A stretch of 64,000 nucleotides of DNA from Lachnospiraceae bacterium (GCA_015056735.1 SVFT01000012.1:1-64000), one strand, 5' to 3'; counted from the stretch's first letter, positions 18,287-29,047 are shown. Translations and numbers: made by a program. Notes: generated by a model not told the origin, from the sequence alone.

Positions 18287-20267
18287 TTTCTGTCCTCAAT
18301 AAATGTTTCTTATATTCGATCATGCAGTCACGCAGTTCTGCCGCGGTCTCAAAGTCAAGCTCGGCCGCTGCCTTTTTCATCTTCTTCTGCACATCCGCAA
18401 CAAGTTTTTCAAGTTCTTCACGGCTCATGGATTCCGGATCCTTTGTAAGGACCACTTCTTCCTTGGGTACCGCCCTGGTGATACTGATCAGGTCACGCAC
18501 CGCCTTCCGGATCGACTGCGGTGTGATCCCGTGCGCATCGTTATATGCCTGCTGGATGTCGCGGCGGCGCTGCGTCTCATCGATCGCACGGCGCATCGAA
18601 TCCGTCATCGTATCCGCATACATGATCACATGTCCGTCCACATTTCTGGCCGCGCGCCCGATCGTCTGCACAAGCGAGGTCTCCGAACGCAGAAAGCCCT
18701 CCTTGTCCGCATCCAGGATTGCAACGAGCGAGATCTCGGGAATATCAAGCCCTTCCCTTAAAAGGTTGATGCCAACCAGCACATCAAAAACATCAAGACG
18801 CATATCGCGGATGATCTGCGCCCGCTCCAACGTATCGATGTCGGAATGCAGGTATTTCACGCGAACACCGACTTCACGCAGATAGTCAGTCAGGTCTTCC
18901 GCCATCTTCTTGGTCAGCGTTGTGATCAGCACTTTGTTCTTTTTTGCAGTTTCCTTTCTGATCTCCGCAAGAAGATCATCGATCTGGCCTTCGACGGGAC
19001 GTACAAAAATCTCGGGATCAAGAAGCCCCGTCGGTCTGATGACCTGCTCGGTCCGCAGGAGCTCATGCTCCTCTTCATACTCTGCCGGCGTCGCCGATAC
19101 GAACAGCATCTGGTCGATACGTTCTTCGAACTCTTCAAAGCAAAGCGGTCTGTTATCCAGCGCGGACGGCAGACGGAAGCCGTAATCCACAAGTGTTGTC
19201 TTACGCGACCGATCGCCGAAGTACATCGCACGGATCTGCGGGATCGTCATATGCGACTCATCTATGATGATGAGATAATCGTTCTTAAAAAAGTCCATCA
19301 GACAATGAGGAGGTGTTCCGGGCGCCATACCGCTCAAATGTCTGGAATAATTTTCAATGCCCGAGCAGAAGCCTGTCTCGCGGAGCATCTCAACGTCAAA
19401 GTTGGTACGCTCGGCAATACGCTGCGCCTCAAGGAGCTTATCTTCTCCTTTAAAATAGCGCACACGTTCCTCAAGCTCTTCTTCGATCGTATCTGCGGCA
19501 TGGCGGATCTTTTCCCAGGGTACGACGTAATGACTGGCGGGAAAGATCGAGATATGCTGCAGTGTCGCATGTACCTTTCCTGTCAGGATCTCCACTTCCG
19601 AGATCCGATCGATCTCGGATCCGAAGAACTCCACGCGGATCAGATAGTCTCCGCCCTGCGCGGGATAGATCTCCAGTGTATCGCCCCGTACGCGAAAGTT
19701 CGCACGCTGGATGTCGAGTTCATTACGCACATACTGCATCGCGATCAGCTCTTTGATCACGTCGTCGCGGTCTTTTTCCATGCCGGGACGGAGTGATACG
19801 ACCATTCCCATATAGTCTTCGGGACTGCCGAGTCCATAAATACACGAAACCGACGATACCACGATCACGTCGCGGCGTTCTGTCAGGGATGCGGTCGCGG
19901 ACAGGCGCAGCTTATCGATCTCATCGTTGATCGAAGAGTCTTTTGCGATATAGGTATCGGAACTCGGCACATATGCCTCGGGCTGATAGTAGTCGTAGTA
20001 AGACACAAAATATTCAACGGCGTTTTCCGGAAAGAATTCTTTCATCTCGCCGTAGAGCTGTCCCGCGAGGGTCTTGTTGTGGCTGATGATCAGCGTCGGC
20101 TTGTTTAAAGCCGCGATCACGTTCGCCATCGTAAACGTCTTGCCCGATCCCGTCACGCCAAGCAGGGTCTCAAACTGGTTGCCCTGTTTGAAACCCTCAA
20201 CGAGTTCTTTAATCGCCTGCGGCTGGTCGCCGGTCGGCTGAAATTCGGAGTGTAGTTTAAAATCCAT
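18279..20267 (-). CDS. uvrB: Excinuclease ABC subunit B
   Basis: 662 residues, full length. Walker A GVTGSGKT, the beta-hairpin region rich in Tyr ([14 protein letters not shown]) used for strand opening, DESHMT as motif II, and the C-terminal UVR domain ([20 protein letters not shown]) that contacts UvrC. UvrB verifies damage handed over by UvrA and recruits UvrC, which is not in this window. Placed between mfd (55 bp) and uvrA (8-nt overlap). Confidence 0.98.
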   Translation of the reverse strand: MDFKLHSEFQPTGDQPQAIKELVEGFKQGNQFETLLGVTGSGKTFTMANVIAALNKPTLIISHNKTLAGQLYGEMKEFFPENAVEYFVSYYDYYQPEAYVPSSDTYIAKDSSINDEIDKLRLSATASLTERRDVIVVSSVSCIYGLGSPEDYMGMVVSLRPGMEKDRDDVIKELIAMQYVRNELDIQRANFRVRGDTLEIYPAQGGDYLIRVEFFGSEIDRISEVEILTGKVHATLQHISIFPASHYVVPWEKIRHAADTIEEELEERVRYFKGEDKLLEAQRIAERTNFDVEMLRETGFCSGIENYSRHLSGMAPGTPPHCLMDFFKNDYLIIIDESHMTIPQIRAMYFGDRSRKTTLVDYGFRLPSALDNRPLCFEEFEERIDQMLFVSATPAEYEEEHELLRTEQVIRPTGLLDPEIFVRPVEGQIDDLLAEIRKETAKKNKVLITTLTKKMAEDLTDYLREVGVRVKYLHSDIDTLERAQIIRDMRLDVFDVLVGINLLREGLDIPEISLVAILDADKEGFLRSETSLVQTIGRAARNVDGHVIMYADTMTDSMRRAIDETQRRRDIQQAYNDAHGITPQSIRKAVRDLISITRAVPKEEVVLTKDPESMSREELEKLVADVQKKMKKAAAELDFETAAELRDCMIEYKKHLLRTENE

Positions 20268-20322
20268 CGGATCGTCCTCGCATAAATCTTAACACATCGA
20301 ACATGACAACAGTATGTCCTGT

Positions 20323-23300
20323 TTACGGTTCGGGACTTAACAGTTCCCGCATCGTCTCCAAAAGTTCCTCCGTATCGGCAAGGAGCTTCTCGCCGTCCTT
20401 TTCCGGGATCCCGCTCTTATGATAGCGATACGTCAGATACGGCGTCCCCTTTCCGGAAAACGTCAGTTTCTGCTTATACTTTCCAAGAAGGATCGGAAGC
20501 TGTTCCACGCGGATCGCCGCATCCTCCTTAAACGTAAAGGTCAACTGCTCGTTCTTGCCCTGCACGGAGGTAAAGTCGAGCGCGTGCGCTTTTCTCTTAA
20601 TGAGCGCAATGCGAAGCAGGTTGCTTACGGGCGCAGGGATCTCCCCGAACCGGTCAAGCAGTTCTTCCTTCATATCCTCTGCTTCAGACGTTGTCTCGAT
20701 CTCCGCGATCCTCTTGTATATGTCAAGTTTTCTGATCTCATTTAAGATATAGCTTCCGGGTATGTAGGCATCAACATCAAGATCGACCTGCGTCTCAAAC
20801 TCCGTGACGATCTCCTCGCCCTTCATCTTTTTGACCGCTTCCCCTAGCATCTTGCAGTACAGATCGTACCCGACGGCTTCCATGTGCCCGTGCTGGCGCT
20901 TGCCGAGAAGATTCCCCGCGCCGCGGATCTCAAGATCCCGCATAGCGATCTTAAAGCCGCTCCCAAGCTCTGTGAATTCCCGGATGGCCTGCAGCCTTTT
21001 CTCCGCAACTTCTTTGAGCATCTTGTCGCGCTTGTACATGAGAAAAGCGTATGCGTTACGATTAGACCGTCCGACACGTCCTCTCAGCTGGTAGAGCTGA
21101 GACAGGCCCATATTATCGGAATCATGGATGATCATCGTATTGACGTTGGAAATATCAAGACCCGTCTCAATGATCGTCGTGGAGACAAGCACATCGATCG
21201 TGCCGTCGATAAAATCATACATGATCTTTTCAAGCTGACGCTCCGGCATCTGTCCGTGCGCATAGGCAACGTTCGCCTCCGGCACGAGCTCGCCGAGTTT
21301 TGCCGCCACGTCCGCGATATTGTTCACACGGTTGTAGACGTAGTAGACCTGCCCGTTTCTCGCAAGCTCCCTTGTGATGGCCTCGCGGACCATCTCGTCA
21401 TTGTACTCACATACGAAAGTCTGGATCGGCATACGCTCGCCCGGCGCTTCCTCCAGAACGCTCATATCGCGGATCCCGACAAGGCTCATATGGAGCGTAC
21501 GCGGGATCGGGGTCGCGGACAGCGCAAGTACGTCGATATTTTCTTTGAGCTGTTTGATCTTCTCTTTATGTGCTACGCCAAAACGCTGCTCTTCATCGAT
21601 GATGAGGAGCCCGAGGTCTTTAAACGCGACATCCTTGGACAGTACGCGGTGCGTTCCGATCACGATATCCACAAGACCTTTCTTCAGATCCTCGATCGTC
21701 TTTTTCTGCTCCGAAGGCGTGCGGAATCTGGAGAGCATGTCGATACGCACGGGAAAGTCCTTCATGCGCTGCGTAAATGTATTGTAGTGCTGCTGCGCAA
21801 GGATCGTTGTCGGCACAAGGAACACGACCTGCTTGCCGTTTTGAAGTGCCTTAAACGCGGCGCGGATCGCGACCTCTGTCTTGCCGTATCCGACGTCGCC
21901 GCAGATCAGGCGGTCCATGCTCTTGTCGCTCTCCATGTCGCGCTTGGTATCCGCGATGGCATTCAGCTGATCCTCCGTCTCCTCAAACGGAAACGTCTCC
22001 TCAAACTCCCTCTGCCAGATCGTATCCTTGTCAAAACGATACCCGGCATGCTGCTGCCTCGCCGCATAGAGCTTTACAAGGTCCTGCGCAATCTCCATTG
22101 TCGCTTCGCGCGCTTTGGACTTGGTCCTGGACCATTCCTGTGTACCAAGCTTGCTAAGCTTAGGCTTCTTTGCTTCAGACGATCCGTATTTTTGGATCGC
22201 GTCAAAAGAGCTGGCCAGAATATAAAGATTCCCGCCGTCCCTGTATTCGATCTTCATGTAGTCTTTGACGACATGATCCATCTCGACCTTCTCGATGCCT
22301 CTGTACACACCGAGACCGTGATTTTCATGGACCACATAATCACCGACATGGAGCTCGGCAAAGTCACGGATCCGGTCTCCCGCATATTTCTTACGCGGCC
22401 GTTTCTTCTTGCGCTCCTTTTCAAAAATGTCGCCTTCCGACAGGATCACATATTTGATGAGCGGATAGACGAATCCTTTATTGATATGCCCATAGGAGAC
22501 CATGATCTCACCGGGCTGGATCTCACGTTCCGGATTGTCCGTATAGAAAGCGGCCAGTTCACGCTCGGACAGATCCTTCGCCAGGCGCCCCGCGCGCGTT
22601 CTGGAACCGGATAAAAGAAGGACACGGTACTTTTCCTTTTTATAACGCGCAAGATCACGGATCAGTCCTTCAAAATCACTGTTATATGACGCGATACTCC
22701 GCGTTTCGATCGCATACGTACCGATCGCTTTAACAAGCGGATTCTTTGTAAATACGGAAGATACGGATACTGCATGATACGCCTGTAGCATCGCACATGT
22801 CTCTTCCACGGTTTTTAGAAGTAATGCCTGGCCCGGAAGCGCGTACCCCTTTTCCAGACGCTGCTTCATGCTCTCCGTAAACTCGAGCGTGATCGCATCG
22901 CCGTGCTCTTTGAGTCTTTGCGGCTCATCCAGACACAGGATCGTCTCCTTCGGATCAAAAAACGAAAGGAACGACTCCTTCTCGTCGCAAAAATACGTCA
23001 GATAGCTTTCCAGGTTCGCAAGCGATCTGCTTTCCTGAAGCTGCTCGGTAAGTTCCCTTGTCTGCTCGCGGATACGGAACGCCGCCTCCGTCTGAAACGT
23101 ATCGCGAAGCCGCTTCTCGGCAGCGGTCGCATCTTTTGTAAGGCGGGCAAGTCCCTTCTGCAGCACATCACTTGTCAGGACCAGCTCCGTTGCCGGATAT
23201 ACGGATACGGATGAGAGTTCTTCCACCGAACGCTGGCTCTCCACATCAAAACTTCGAAGCGAATCGATCTCATCACCCCAGAGTTCAAGCCTGTACGGGT

Positions 23301-23859
23301 TCTCTTCCGTCAGATCGAATATATCGATGATGCCGCCGCGGACCGCAAACTGTCCGGGTACCTCCACCTGGTAGACTTTCTCATAGCCTGCTGCCACGAG
23401 CTTCGCGGAAAGCTCATCTTCCGAAACGCTGCGCCCTTTTTGCAGACGGACGATCTGCGCACGGAGCGAGTCAAGCGGGGCCGCAAGCGCCTGCAGCGCA
23501 TCAAACGTTGTCACGATCGTCGTCGGCACCCCTTCCAGAATGCGGCGAAGCACGCGCATACGCTCGATCGTCAGCTTATTGCCGTGAATATCCGCCTGAT
23601 AGAAGATCATATCCTTGGCAGGATAAGAAACGACATTCCTGTCATAAATGCGCGTATCTTCCAGGATCTCATTTACGCGGATATCGTTAAAAGTAACGAT
23701 GATCTTATATTTAAAACCATCGCTCAGTCCGCAAAACATATGCAGTTTTTGAGAATCCACACAGCCGTTCACATTGATGTTCCCGGTCTTTTTTAAAAGA
23801 AGCTGCCGGATCTCGTCAAATTCCCCGATCTCATGAAGCGGGGCCGTAAGTGCTCTCAC
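20323..23859 (-). CDS. mfd: Transcription-repair coupling factor
   Basis: 1178 residues. An N-terminal UvrB-homology region that recruits UvrA is followed by the RNA-polymerase-interaction domain (about residues 500-570, HVGDYVVHENHGLGVY), then a RecG-like translocase with Walker A GDVGYGKTE, DEEQRFGV and the QLRGRVGRS motif VI, and a C-terminal TRCF domain. It removes stalled RNA polymerase at lesions and delivers repair. Its ATG overlaps the pth stop by 4 nt. With uvrB and uvrA it makes an uninterrupted repair block, and the first base of the set is set by pth transcription. Confidence 0.97.
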   Translation of the reverse strand: MRALTAPLHEIGEFDEIRQLLLKKTGNINVNGCVDSQKLHMFCGLSDGFKYKIIVTFNDIRVNEILEDTRIYDRNVVSYPAKDMIFYQADIHGNKLTIERMRVLRRILEGVPTTIVTTFDALQALAAPLDSLRAQIVRLQKGRSVSEDELSAKLVAAGYEKVYQVEVPGQFAVRGGIIDIFDLTEENPYRLELWGDEIDSLRSFDVESQRSVEELSSVSVYPATELVLTSDVLQKGLARLTKDATAAEKRLRDTFQTEAAFRIREQTRELTEQLQESRSLANLESYLTYFCDEKESFLSFFDPKETILCLDEPQRLKEHGDAITLEFTESMKQRLEKGYALPGQALLLKTVEETCAMLQAYHAVSVSSVFTKNPLVKAIGTYAIETRSIASYNSDFEGLIRDLARYKKEKYRVLLLSGSRTRAGRLAKDLSERELAAFYTDNPEREIQPGEIMVSYGHINKGFVYPLIKYVILSEGDIFEKERKKKRPRKKYAGDRIRDFAELHVGDYVVHENHGLGVYRGIEKVEMDHVVKDYMKIEYRDGGNLYILASSFDAIQKYGSSEAKKPKLSKLGTQEWSRTKSKAREATMEIAQDLVKLYAARQQHAGYRFDKDTIWQREFEETFPFEETEDQLNAIADTKRDMESDKSMDRLICGDVGYGKTEVAIRAAFKALQNGKQVVFLVPTTILAQQHYNTFTQRMKDFPVRIDMLSRFRTPSEQKKTIEDLKKGLVDIVIGTHRVLSKDVAFKDLGLLIIDEEQRFGVAHKEKIKQLKENIDVLALSATPIPRTLHMSLVGIRDMSVLEEAPGERMPIQTFVCEYNDEMVREAITRELARNGQVYYVYNRVNNIADVAAKLGELVPEANVAYAHGQMPERQLEKIMYDFIDGTIDVLVSTTIIETGLDISNVNTMIIHDSDNMGLSQLYQLRGRVGRSNRNAYAFLMYKRDKMLKEVAEKRLQAIREFTELGSGFKIAMRDLEIRGAGNLLGKRQHGHMEAVGYDLYCKMLGEAVKKMKGEEIVTEFETQVDLDVDAYIPGSYILNEIRKLDIYKRIAEIETTSEAEDMKEELLDRFGEIPAPVSNLLRIALIKRKAHALDFTSVQGKNEQLTFTFKEDAAIRVEQLPILLGKYKQKLTFSGKGTPYLTYRYHKSGIPEKDGEKLLADTEELLETMRELLSPEP

Positions 23860-24440
23860 TCTGCCTCTCCCTGCTTTTCTTTCCGATTATATTCATTCAT
23901 GGCTTCATCGATCTCGCCGTTCAGGATCAGGCGGACCGCCTCTGTTGCCTTCTTTGCGCTCTCGCGAAGCGTCTTTTTCTCATCGTCCGTAAAATGGCCG
24001 AGCACATAGTCCGCAAGATCGTATCCCTTGGGCTTCTCGCCGATGCCGATCTTGATCCTGGGAAATACATCCCCGACATGGCTGATGATATTCTTGATCC
24101 CGTTATGGCCGCCCGCGCTTCCCTTCTTGCGGATGCGAAGCTGTCCGACCGGCATACTGGTATCATCGTAGATCACAAGGATCTCCGTCTTGGGGTCTGT
24201 CTTATAATAATCCGTCACTTCCCTTACACTCTCACCGCTTAAATTCATATAGGTAAGGGGCTTTACAAGAATGACTTTGCGCCCGTCGATCACGCCTTTG
24301 CCAATGATCGCCTTATGCTTCTTTTCAAGGATATCGATGCCGTATGCATCCGCGATCGCATCGACTGTCAGGTAGCCGACGTTGTGCCTTGTATTCTGAT
24401 ATTCTCTGCCCGGATTCCCGAGTCCGATGATGATAAACAT
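23856..24440 (-). CDS. pth: Peptidyl-tRNA hydrolase
   Basis: 194 residues. Opening IIGLGNPGREYQNTRHNVG contains the catalytic N9 and H19 positions; the acidic partner lies in VIYDDTSMPVG. Also present is the conserved GSAGGHNGIK segment that binds the tRNA/peptide. It releases peptidyl-tRNAs that drop off ribosomes. The pth-mfd order with a 4-nt overlap is the same as in Bacillus. Confidence 0.97.
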   Translation of the reverse strand: MFIIIGLGNPGREYQNTRHNVGYLTVDAIADAYGIDILEKKHKAIIGKGVIDGRKVILVKPLTYMNLSGESVREVTDYYKTDPKTEILVIYDDTSMPVGQLRIRKKGSAGGHNGIKNIISHVGDVFPRIKIGIGEKPKGYDLADYVLGHFTDDEKKTLRESAKKATEAVRLILNGEIDEAMNEYNRKEKQGEAE

Positions 24441-24475
24441 TTCACGCCTCCGATTCTTCTCTAACGATAACAGAG

Positions 24476-24504
24476 AAAAAGGACCGCGTAAAGCGATCCT
24501 TTTT
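24476..24504 (-). terminator. Terminator after spoVG
   Basis: Minus strand: 7-bp stem (24481-24487 with 24493-24499, one G-U pair), 5-nt loop, then five T (24480-24476). A-rich bases on the other side allow it to work in both directions. It separates glgC-glgD-spoVG from pth-mfd. Confidence 0.8.
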
Positions 24505-24511
24505 ATTTGGG

Positions 24512-24787
24512 TTATTCTGTTTCATCAGGTTCATTCAGCGTTTTCTCATAATTCTCAAGAATGATCGACTGAATGGCTTCTCTTGTCTGTGAGTTGATCG
24601 GGTGTGCGATATCCCTGTATTCCCCGTCCGCAGCCTTCTTGCTCGGCATCGCGATAAACAGGCCCTTCTCTCCTTCTATGACTTTGATGTCATGCACTAC
24701 AAATTCATTATCGAGTGTGATCGAAACGATCGCCTTCATCTTACCTTCTTTTGCAACTTTTCTCACACGTACATCCGTAATTTTCAC
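24512..24787 (-). CDS. spoVG: Septation/sporulation regulator SpoVG
   Basis: 91 residues. Opening [20 protein letters not shown] and the [20 protein letters not shown] segment are the SpoVG signature; [12 protein letters not shown] is the conserved helix. SpoVG is a small nucleic-acid-binding regulator first seen in sporulation but widespread in non-sporulating Firmicutes, so it does not by itself prove spore formation. It follows glgD by 24 bp and ends at a terminator. Confidence 0.96.
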   Translation of the reverse strand: MKITDVRVRKVAKEGKMKAIVSITLDNEFVVHDIKVIEGEKGLFIAMPSKKAADGEYRDIAHPINSQTREAIQSIILENYEKTLNEPDETE

Positions 24788-24811
24788 TACGCCATACCCC
24801 CTGAATCTTCG

Positions 24812-25930
24812 TTAGAATGCATATCTCACGTTCTTTTCCACTACGATCTTGGTGCTGTCATCGCCCCGGAAGAAAGAATTGGCCGGGATCGTTCCGTGAC
24901 TCTCCACGATACAGTTCTCGATCTGCGTATTGTCTCCGATGTAAACATCATTCAGAATAATGGAGTTCTTGATCACGCAGTTGTTTCCGATGAACGAATT
25001 GCTGAATACCAATGAATCCTCGACAACACCGTTCACGATGCAGCCGTTGGAGATCAGGCTGTTGCGCACGTTGGCGCCGTGATTGTATTTTGCCGGCGGG
25101 TAATCATCCACCTTGGAGTAGATATCGGGATACTCCCTGAAGAAATAGTCCCTGACATCCGCTCGCAAAAAGTCCATATTGGTCTCGTAATAGTCTTCTA
25201 CGGAAGCGATATTCTTCCAGTAATTATGGATCTTATATCCGTAGACCCTCTTAATGTCCTTATAACGGATCACGATATCATTGACAAAATCATATCTGTC
25301 TTCTTCCGCACACTTTTCAATGAGCTCAATGAGCTGGCGGCGGCGGATCACGTAGATCCCGCAGGAGACTGTCTGAGACTTCGCCACGATCGGCTTTTCT
25401 TCGAATTCCTCAATGCGGAATTCTTCGTTCATCCGAAGCGTACCGTAGCGTTCCAGTCCGGACTTTGAATCCATGTCCTTGCATACCACGGTGATATCCG
25501 CCTTCTTTGCGATGTGGTATTCAAGGAGCTTGTTATAATCCATCTTATAGATGCAGTCGCCGGATGCGATGATCGCGTACGGTTCATGGCTGCTCTTCAG
25601 ATAATCGATGTTCTGGTAGATGGCATCTGCCGTCCCCCGGTACCATGACGAGTTGTCGGAGGTCACCGCCGGTGTGAAAACGTACAGACCGCCCTGTTTA
25701 CGTCCGAAGTCCCACCATTTTGCCGAGCTTAAATGATCGTTTAAGCTCCTTGCGTTGTACTGTGTGAAAACAGCCACCTTCTGAATATGGGAATTGGACA
25801 TATTGCTGAGCGCAAAATCGATCGCACGATAGTTGCCTGCGATAGGCATGGCCGAGATCGCGCGTTTCTGCGTCAGTTCTCTCATTCTTTTATTATTTCC
25901 GCCTGCTAAAACGATTCCGATCGCTCTCAT
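24812..25930 (-). CDS. glgD: Glucose-1-phosphate adenylyltransferase, GlgD subunit
   Basis: 372 residues with an N-terminal nucleotidyltransferase fold and C-terminal left-handed beta-helix hexapeptide repeats ([35 protein letters not shown]). The opening [17 protein letters not shown] lacks the clean GGxGxRL signature of active GlgC, matching GlgD, the regulatory partner in Firmicutes ADP-glucose synthesis. Overlaps the glgC stop by 4 nt. Confidence 0.93.
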   Translation of the reverse strand: MRAIGIVLAGGNNKRMRELTQKRAISAMPIAGNYRAIDFALSNMSNSHIQKVAVFTQYNARSLNDHLSSAKWWDFGRKQGGLYVFTPAVTSDNSSWYRGTADAIYQNIDYLKSSHEPYAIIASGDCIYKMDYNKLLEYHIAKKADITVVCKDMDSKSGLERYGTLRMNEEFRIEEFEEKPIVAKSQTVSCGIYVIRRRQLIELIEKCAEEDRYDFVNDIVIRYKDIKRVYGYKIHNYWKNIASVEDYYETNMDFLRADVRDYFFREYPDIYSKVDDYPPAKYNHGANVRNSLISNGCIVNGVVEDSLVFSNSFIGNNCVIKNSIILNDVYIGDNTQIENCIVESHGTIPANSFFRGDDSTKIVVEKNVRYAF

Positions 25931-27201
25931 GCCTTGTCACCTGCCTTTATCAAAGTCTTACCGCTTCCCAGATAGGCATTCGGATAATCCTCAGCAGTCG
26001 TAATGCCGGAAACCACAGAGTTCTTGCCAACCTTAACGCCCGGCGGGATCACACTTTTCTCACCGATGGTCACAAGGCCGTGATTATAGATGCCGGGATC
26101 CGTCTCATTCTCAACCTCGTCGCCCCATCCAAGGAGCACATGATCGCCGACCGTCACATCTTCTGCTATGATCGCCTTATTGAGCTCCGCTCCCTCACCG
26201 ATCGACGCGCGGTTCATGATGATGGAGTCACGTACGACGGCATCTTTTCCGACTGTAACGCCGCAGCCGATGACGGAGTTGTATACCTTGCCGTAAATCG
26301 TGGAACCTTTGCCGATGATGCTTTTCTCAACGACATTATCGGGCCCCAGATACTGCGGCGGCATACATTCGTTCTTGGTATAGATCTTCCAGTATTCTTC
26401 GTACAGGTTGAACTCCGGAATGATATCGATCAGCTCCATGTTCGATTCCCAATAGGAATTGAGCGTTCCGACATCCTTCCAGTAACCGTTGAACTCGTAA
26501 GCAAACATCGGCGCACCGTTTTTGAAGCAGTGCGGGATCAGATGCTTGCCAAAGTCAAGCGCCGGCTGGTCCGCCAGTTTGATCAGCGCCTCTTTGAGCG
26601 TCTTCCAGTTAAATATGTAAATACCCATTGAAGCAAGGTTGCTCCTCGGGTTCTCCGGCTTCTCCTCAAAATCAAGGATCTTCCGGTTCATATCGGTGAT
26701 AACGATACCGAATCGTTTTGCTTCTTCATAAGGAACCGGCATGGCCGCGATCGTAACCTCGGCGCCATTTGCCTTGTGTGCATCCAGCATGACCTCATAG
26801 TCCATTTTATAGATATGATCGCCGGATAGGATCAGAACATAGTCGGGATTATACGTTTCCATATAATCAATATTCTGATAGATCGCATTTGCGGTACCTG
26901 TGTACCACTCGCTGTTCGTACTCTTTTCATACGGTGGCAGGATGGTCACGCCACCGATGTTTCGGTCAAGATCCCACGGGATGCCGATCCCGATATGGGT
27001 ATTGAGCCGCAGTGGCTGGTACTGCGTCAGAACACCGACTGTGTCGATGCCGGAGTTAATGCAATTGCTCAGCGGGAAATCAATGATCCTGTACTTCCCA
27101 CCGAACGCAACGGCAGGTTTCGCAACTTTGCTCGTCAGAACACCGAGCCTGCTCCCCTGACCGCCCGCAAGCAGCATGGCAATCATTTCTTTCTTAATCA
27201 T
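25927..27201 (-). CDS. glgC: Glucose-1-phosphate adenylyltransferase, catalytic subunit
   Basis: 424 residues. N-terminal [14 protein letters not shown] is the active nucleotidyltransferase signature; [10 protein letters not shown] and ILDFEEKP are conserved substrate-binding segments; the C-terminus is a beta-helix. It makes ADP-glucose for glycogen. The frame is open to 27267, but AAAGGGGAC lies before the ATG at 27201, which begins [11 protein letters not shown] as in homologues. glgA, glgB and glgP are not in the window. Confidence 0.95.
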   Translation of the reverse strand: MIKKEMIAMLLAGGQGSRLGVLTSKVAKPAVAFGGKYRIIDFPLSNCINSGIDTVGVLTQYQPLRLNTHIGIGIPWDLDRNIGGVTILPPYEKSTNSEWYTGTANAIYQNIDYMETYNPDYVLILSGDHIYKMDYEVMLDAHKANGAEVTIAAMPVPYEEAKRFGIVITDMNRKILDFEEKPENPRSNLASMGIYIFNWKTLKEALIKLADQPALDFGKHLIPHCFKNGAPMFAYEFNGYWKDVGTLNSYWESNMELIDIIPEFNLYEEYWKIYTKNECMPPQYLGPDNVVEKSIIGKGSTIYGKVYNSVIGCGVTVGKDAVVRDSIIMNRASIGEGAELNKAIIAEDVTVGDHVLLGWGDEVENETDPGIYNHGLVTIGEKSVIPPGVKVGKNSVVSGITTAEDYPNAYLGSGKTLIKAGDKA

Positions 27202-27360
27202 AATGTCTGTCCCCTTTGCAAGTCTGAAATCTATAATGGATCTCTTTGTCATAGACAATATAAGCATACCATATTTTTATTTCCGAGAAAATATTTTTAC
27301 TGAAAATATGTAGTAGAATTCTCTTTTTTTCATACACTTTATTTTTTCATGCAATATGCT

Positions 27361-27366
27361 TATAAT
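27361..27366 (+). promoter_or_regulatory. Predicted -10 box of the murC promoter
   Basis: TATAAT 26 bp before the murC ATG, with a T-rich region where the -35 would lie but no good -35 hexamer. The short interval to glgC suggests a divergent promoter region. Confidence 0.45.
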
Positions 27367-27391
27367 GAAAGGCACGCGGAGGATTAATACA

Positions 27392-28768
27392 ATGTACGAA
27401 ATTCATTTTGATAAGCCTGTACACGTTCATTTTATGGGGATTGGCGGCATCAGCATGAGCGGAATCGCCGAGATCCTTTTGAATGAAGGTTTTACGGTCT
27501 CCGGTTCCGACAGGGCGAAAAGCGTTCTGACAGAGACACTGGAAGCACAGGGCGTTCAAATCTTCTATAAACAGATCGCATCCAATATCACGGACGATAT
27601 CGACCTCGTTGTGTATTCGGCAGCGATCGCCAAGGATAATCCGGAGCTCCTTGCTGCCATCGAGCAGAATATTCCGACTCTGACTAGAGCAGAACTTCTC
27701 GGTCAGATCATGAAGAACTACGACATGCCGATCGCCATCAGCGGCACGCATGGAAAGACCACAACAACATCCATGGTATCCGAAGTGCTCATGAAGGCAG
27801 AGACGGATCCGACGCTCTCGATCGGCGGTATGCTCCCTTCGATCGGCGGCAACATCCGGATCGGCAAGTCCGAATACTTTGTGACGGAGGCCTGTGAATA
27901 TACCAACAGCTTCTTAAGCTTTTTCCCTAAGATCAGCCTGATCCTGAACGTGGAAGAAGACCACCTGGATTTCTTTAAAGACATCCATGACATTCGTGCT
28001 TCGTTCCACCGTTTTGCAAAGCTCCTTCCGGCGGATGGGACGCTGATCATCAACGGCGATATGGATGGTTTTGATGTGATCACGGAAGGGATCGGGTGCA
28101 AGATCGTCACATTCGGCGAGAAGCCAGCTGATACCTATTATTATACAGACCTTGCTTTTGATGCATCTGCGCATGCATCGTTTACACTGCACAGTCCTTT
28201 GGAAGATGCGCATATCACGCTGTCCGTTCCAGGCAAGCACAATGTGCTGAATGCAATGGCAGCCATCGCACTCTCCGACAGACTCGGCCTTCCGAGAAAG
28301 ATCTCGCTTGCCGCAGTTTCTTCCTTTAAAGGAACGGAAAGACGGTTCGAGCATAAAGGTAAGATCGGTGGGATCACGATCATCGATGATTACGCGCATC
28401 ATCCTACTGAGATCCGCGCGACTCTCGAGGCAGCGCTGAAGACCGAGCACAAGACGCTCTGGTGCGTATTCCAGCCGCACACCTATACGAGAACGAAGGC
28501 GTTCCTGGATGATTTTGCAAAGGCTTTGTCTCTTGCGGATCATGTAGTCCTTGCTGACATCTATGCTGCCCGTGAGAAAAATACGATTGGCATTTCCTCC
28601 AAGGACCTGGCGGAAAAGATAGCCGCGCTTGGTAAGCCCTGCTCCTATTTTCCCTCGTTTGACGAGATTGAAAATTTTTTACTGGAAAAATGTTCGTCGG
28701 GTGATTTGTTGATAACTATGGGTGCCGGTGATGTTTATAAAATCGGTGAAAACCTGCTCGGTAAATGA
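27392..28768 (+). CDS. murC: UDP-N-acetylmuramate--L-alanine ligase
   Basis: 458 residues. The N-terminal Rossmann motif HFMGIGGISMSG binds UDP-MurNAc; the ATP-binding loop is SGTHGKTTTTSM; VEEDHLDFF and DDYAHHPTEI are characteristic Mur ligase segments. It adds the first amino acid of the peptidoglycan stem. The start at 27392 has GGAGG 9 nt upstream; an upstream in-frame ATG at 27356 has no such site. A long hairpin with a T-rich tail follows the stop. Confidence 0.97.
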   Translation: MYEIHFDKPVHVHFMGIGGISMSGIAEILLNEGFTVSGSDRAKSVLTETLEAQGVQIFYKQIASNITDDIDLVVYSAAIAKDNPELLAAIEQNIPTLTRAELLGQIMKNYDMPIAISGTHGKTTTTSMVSEVLMKAETDPTLSIGGMLPSIGGNIRIGKSEYFVTEACEYTNSFLSFFPKISLILNVEEDHLDFFKDIHDIRASFHRFAKLLPADGTLIINGDMDGFDVITEGIGCKIVTFGEKPADTYYYTDLAFDASAHASFTLHSPLEDAHITLSVPGKHNVLNAMAAIALSDRLGLPRKISLAAVSSFKGTERRFEHKGKIGGITIIDDYAHHPTEIRATLEAALKTEHKTLWCVFQPHTYTRTKAFLDDFAKALSLADHVVLADIYAAREKNTIGISSKDLAEKIAALGKPCSYFPSFDEIENFLLEKCSSGDLLITMGAGDVYKIGENLLGK

Positions 28769-28770
28769 TC

Positions 28771-28933
28771 TTGTCCACAATATCCACATTTTGATACCGT
28801 TTCGGCGGCATCTGAAATGTGGATATTTCTTTTTTCCGGACCGCTCCCTTGCATCTCGTTAAAAAACGGCGTTCACAAGTGTCCGGGCAGCATGTTCCGT
28901 ACATCGAAATCCACAATTTCCACACTATCCACA
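28771..28933 (+). promoter_or_regulatory. Cluster of DnaA-box-like 9-mers upstream of the primosome genes
   Basis: Six 9-mers close to the DnaA box TTATCCACA: TTGTCCACA (28771-28779) directly followed by ATATCCACA (28780-28788); the inverse of ATATCCACA at 28818-28826; and three abutting units AAATCCACA, ATTTCCACA and CTATCCACA (28907-28915, 28916-28924, 28925-28933). Each keeps the TCCACA core, with one or two mismatches in the first three bases. They lie between murC and the DnaD/DnaI genes, consistent with DnaA control of that operon (inference). Confidence 0.6.
28779..28835 (+). terminator. Probable murC terminator
   Basis: A perfect 13-bp inverted repeat (28779-28791 with 28815-28827) extends inward through a second imperfect stem (GATACCG with CGGCATC) to a 6-nt loop, and is followed by a T-rich tail (28826-28835). 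It starts 10 bp past the murC stop. Two of the DnaA-box-like 9-mers form its arms, so part of that cluster may simply be the stem. Confidence 0.7.
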
Positions 28934-29000
28934 ATGCCCGCAAACCCGCATAAACACTGGCTTTTCGGCAAATTTTTCGGTTTCATTTTGCAGATTCATA

Positions 29001-29009
29001 TGCTATACT
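29001..29009 (+). promoter_or_regulatory. Extended -10 promoter of the dnaD-like/dnaI operon
   Basis: TGC-TATACT, an extended -10 element, lies about 40 bp before the start codon at 29048 and about 70 bp after the last DnaA-box-like unit. No clear -35 hexamer is visible, as allowed for extended -10 promoters. Confidence 0.5.
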
Positions 29010-29047
29010 TTTCTTGCTTTGAAAATACTATGAATTTGGGTGGACCT

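Noticed and set aside
20884-22614. A 576-codon plus-strand frame inside mfd
   Set aside because: Antisense to a well-conserved mfd; no start site and no protein-like domains.
28780-28826. The inverted ATATCCACA pair as a dedicated DnaA site
   Set aside because: These two copies are also the arms of the probable murC terminator, so only the remaining four copies count as independent support.
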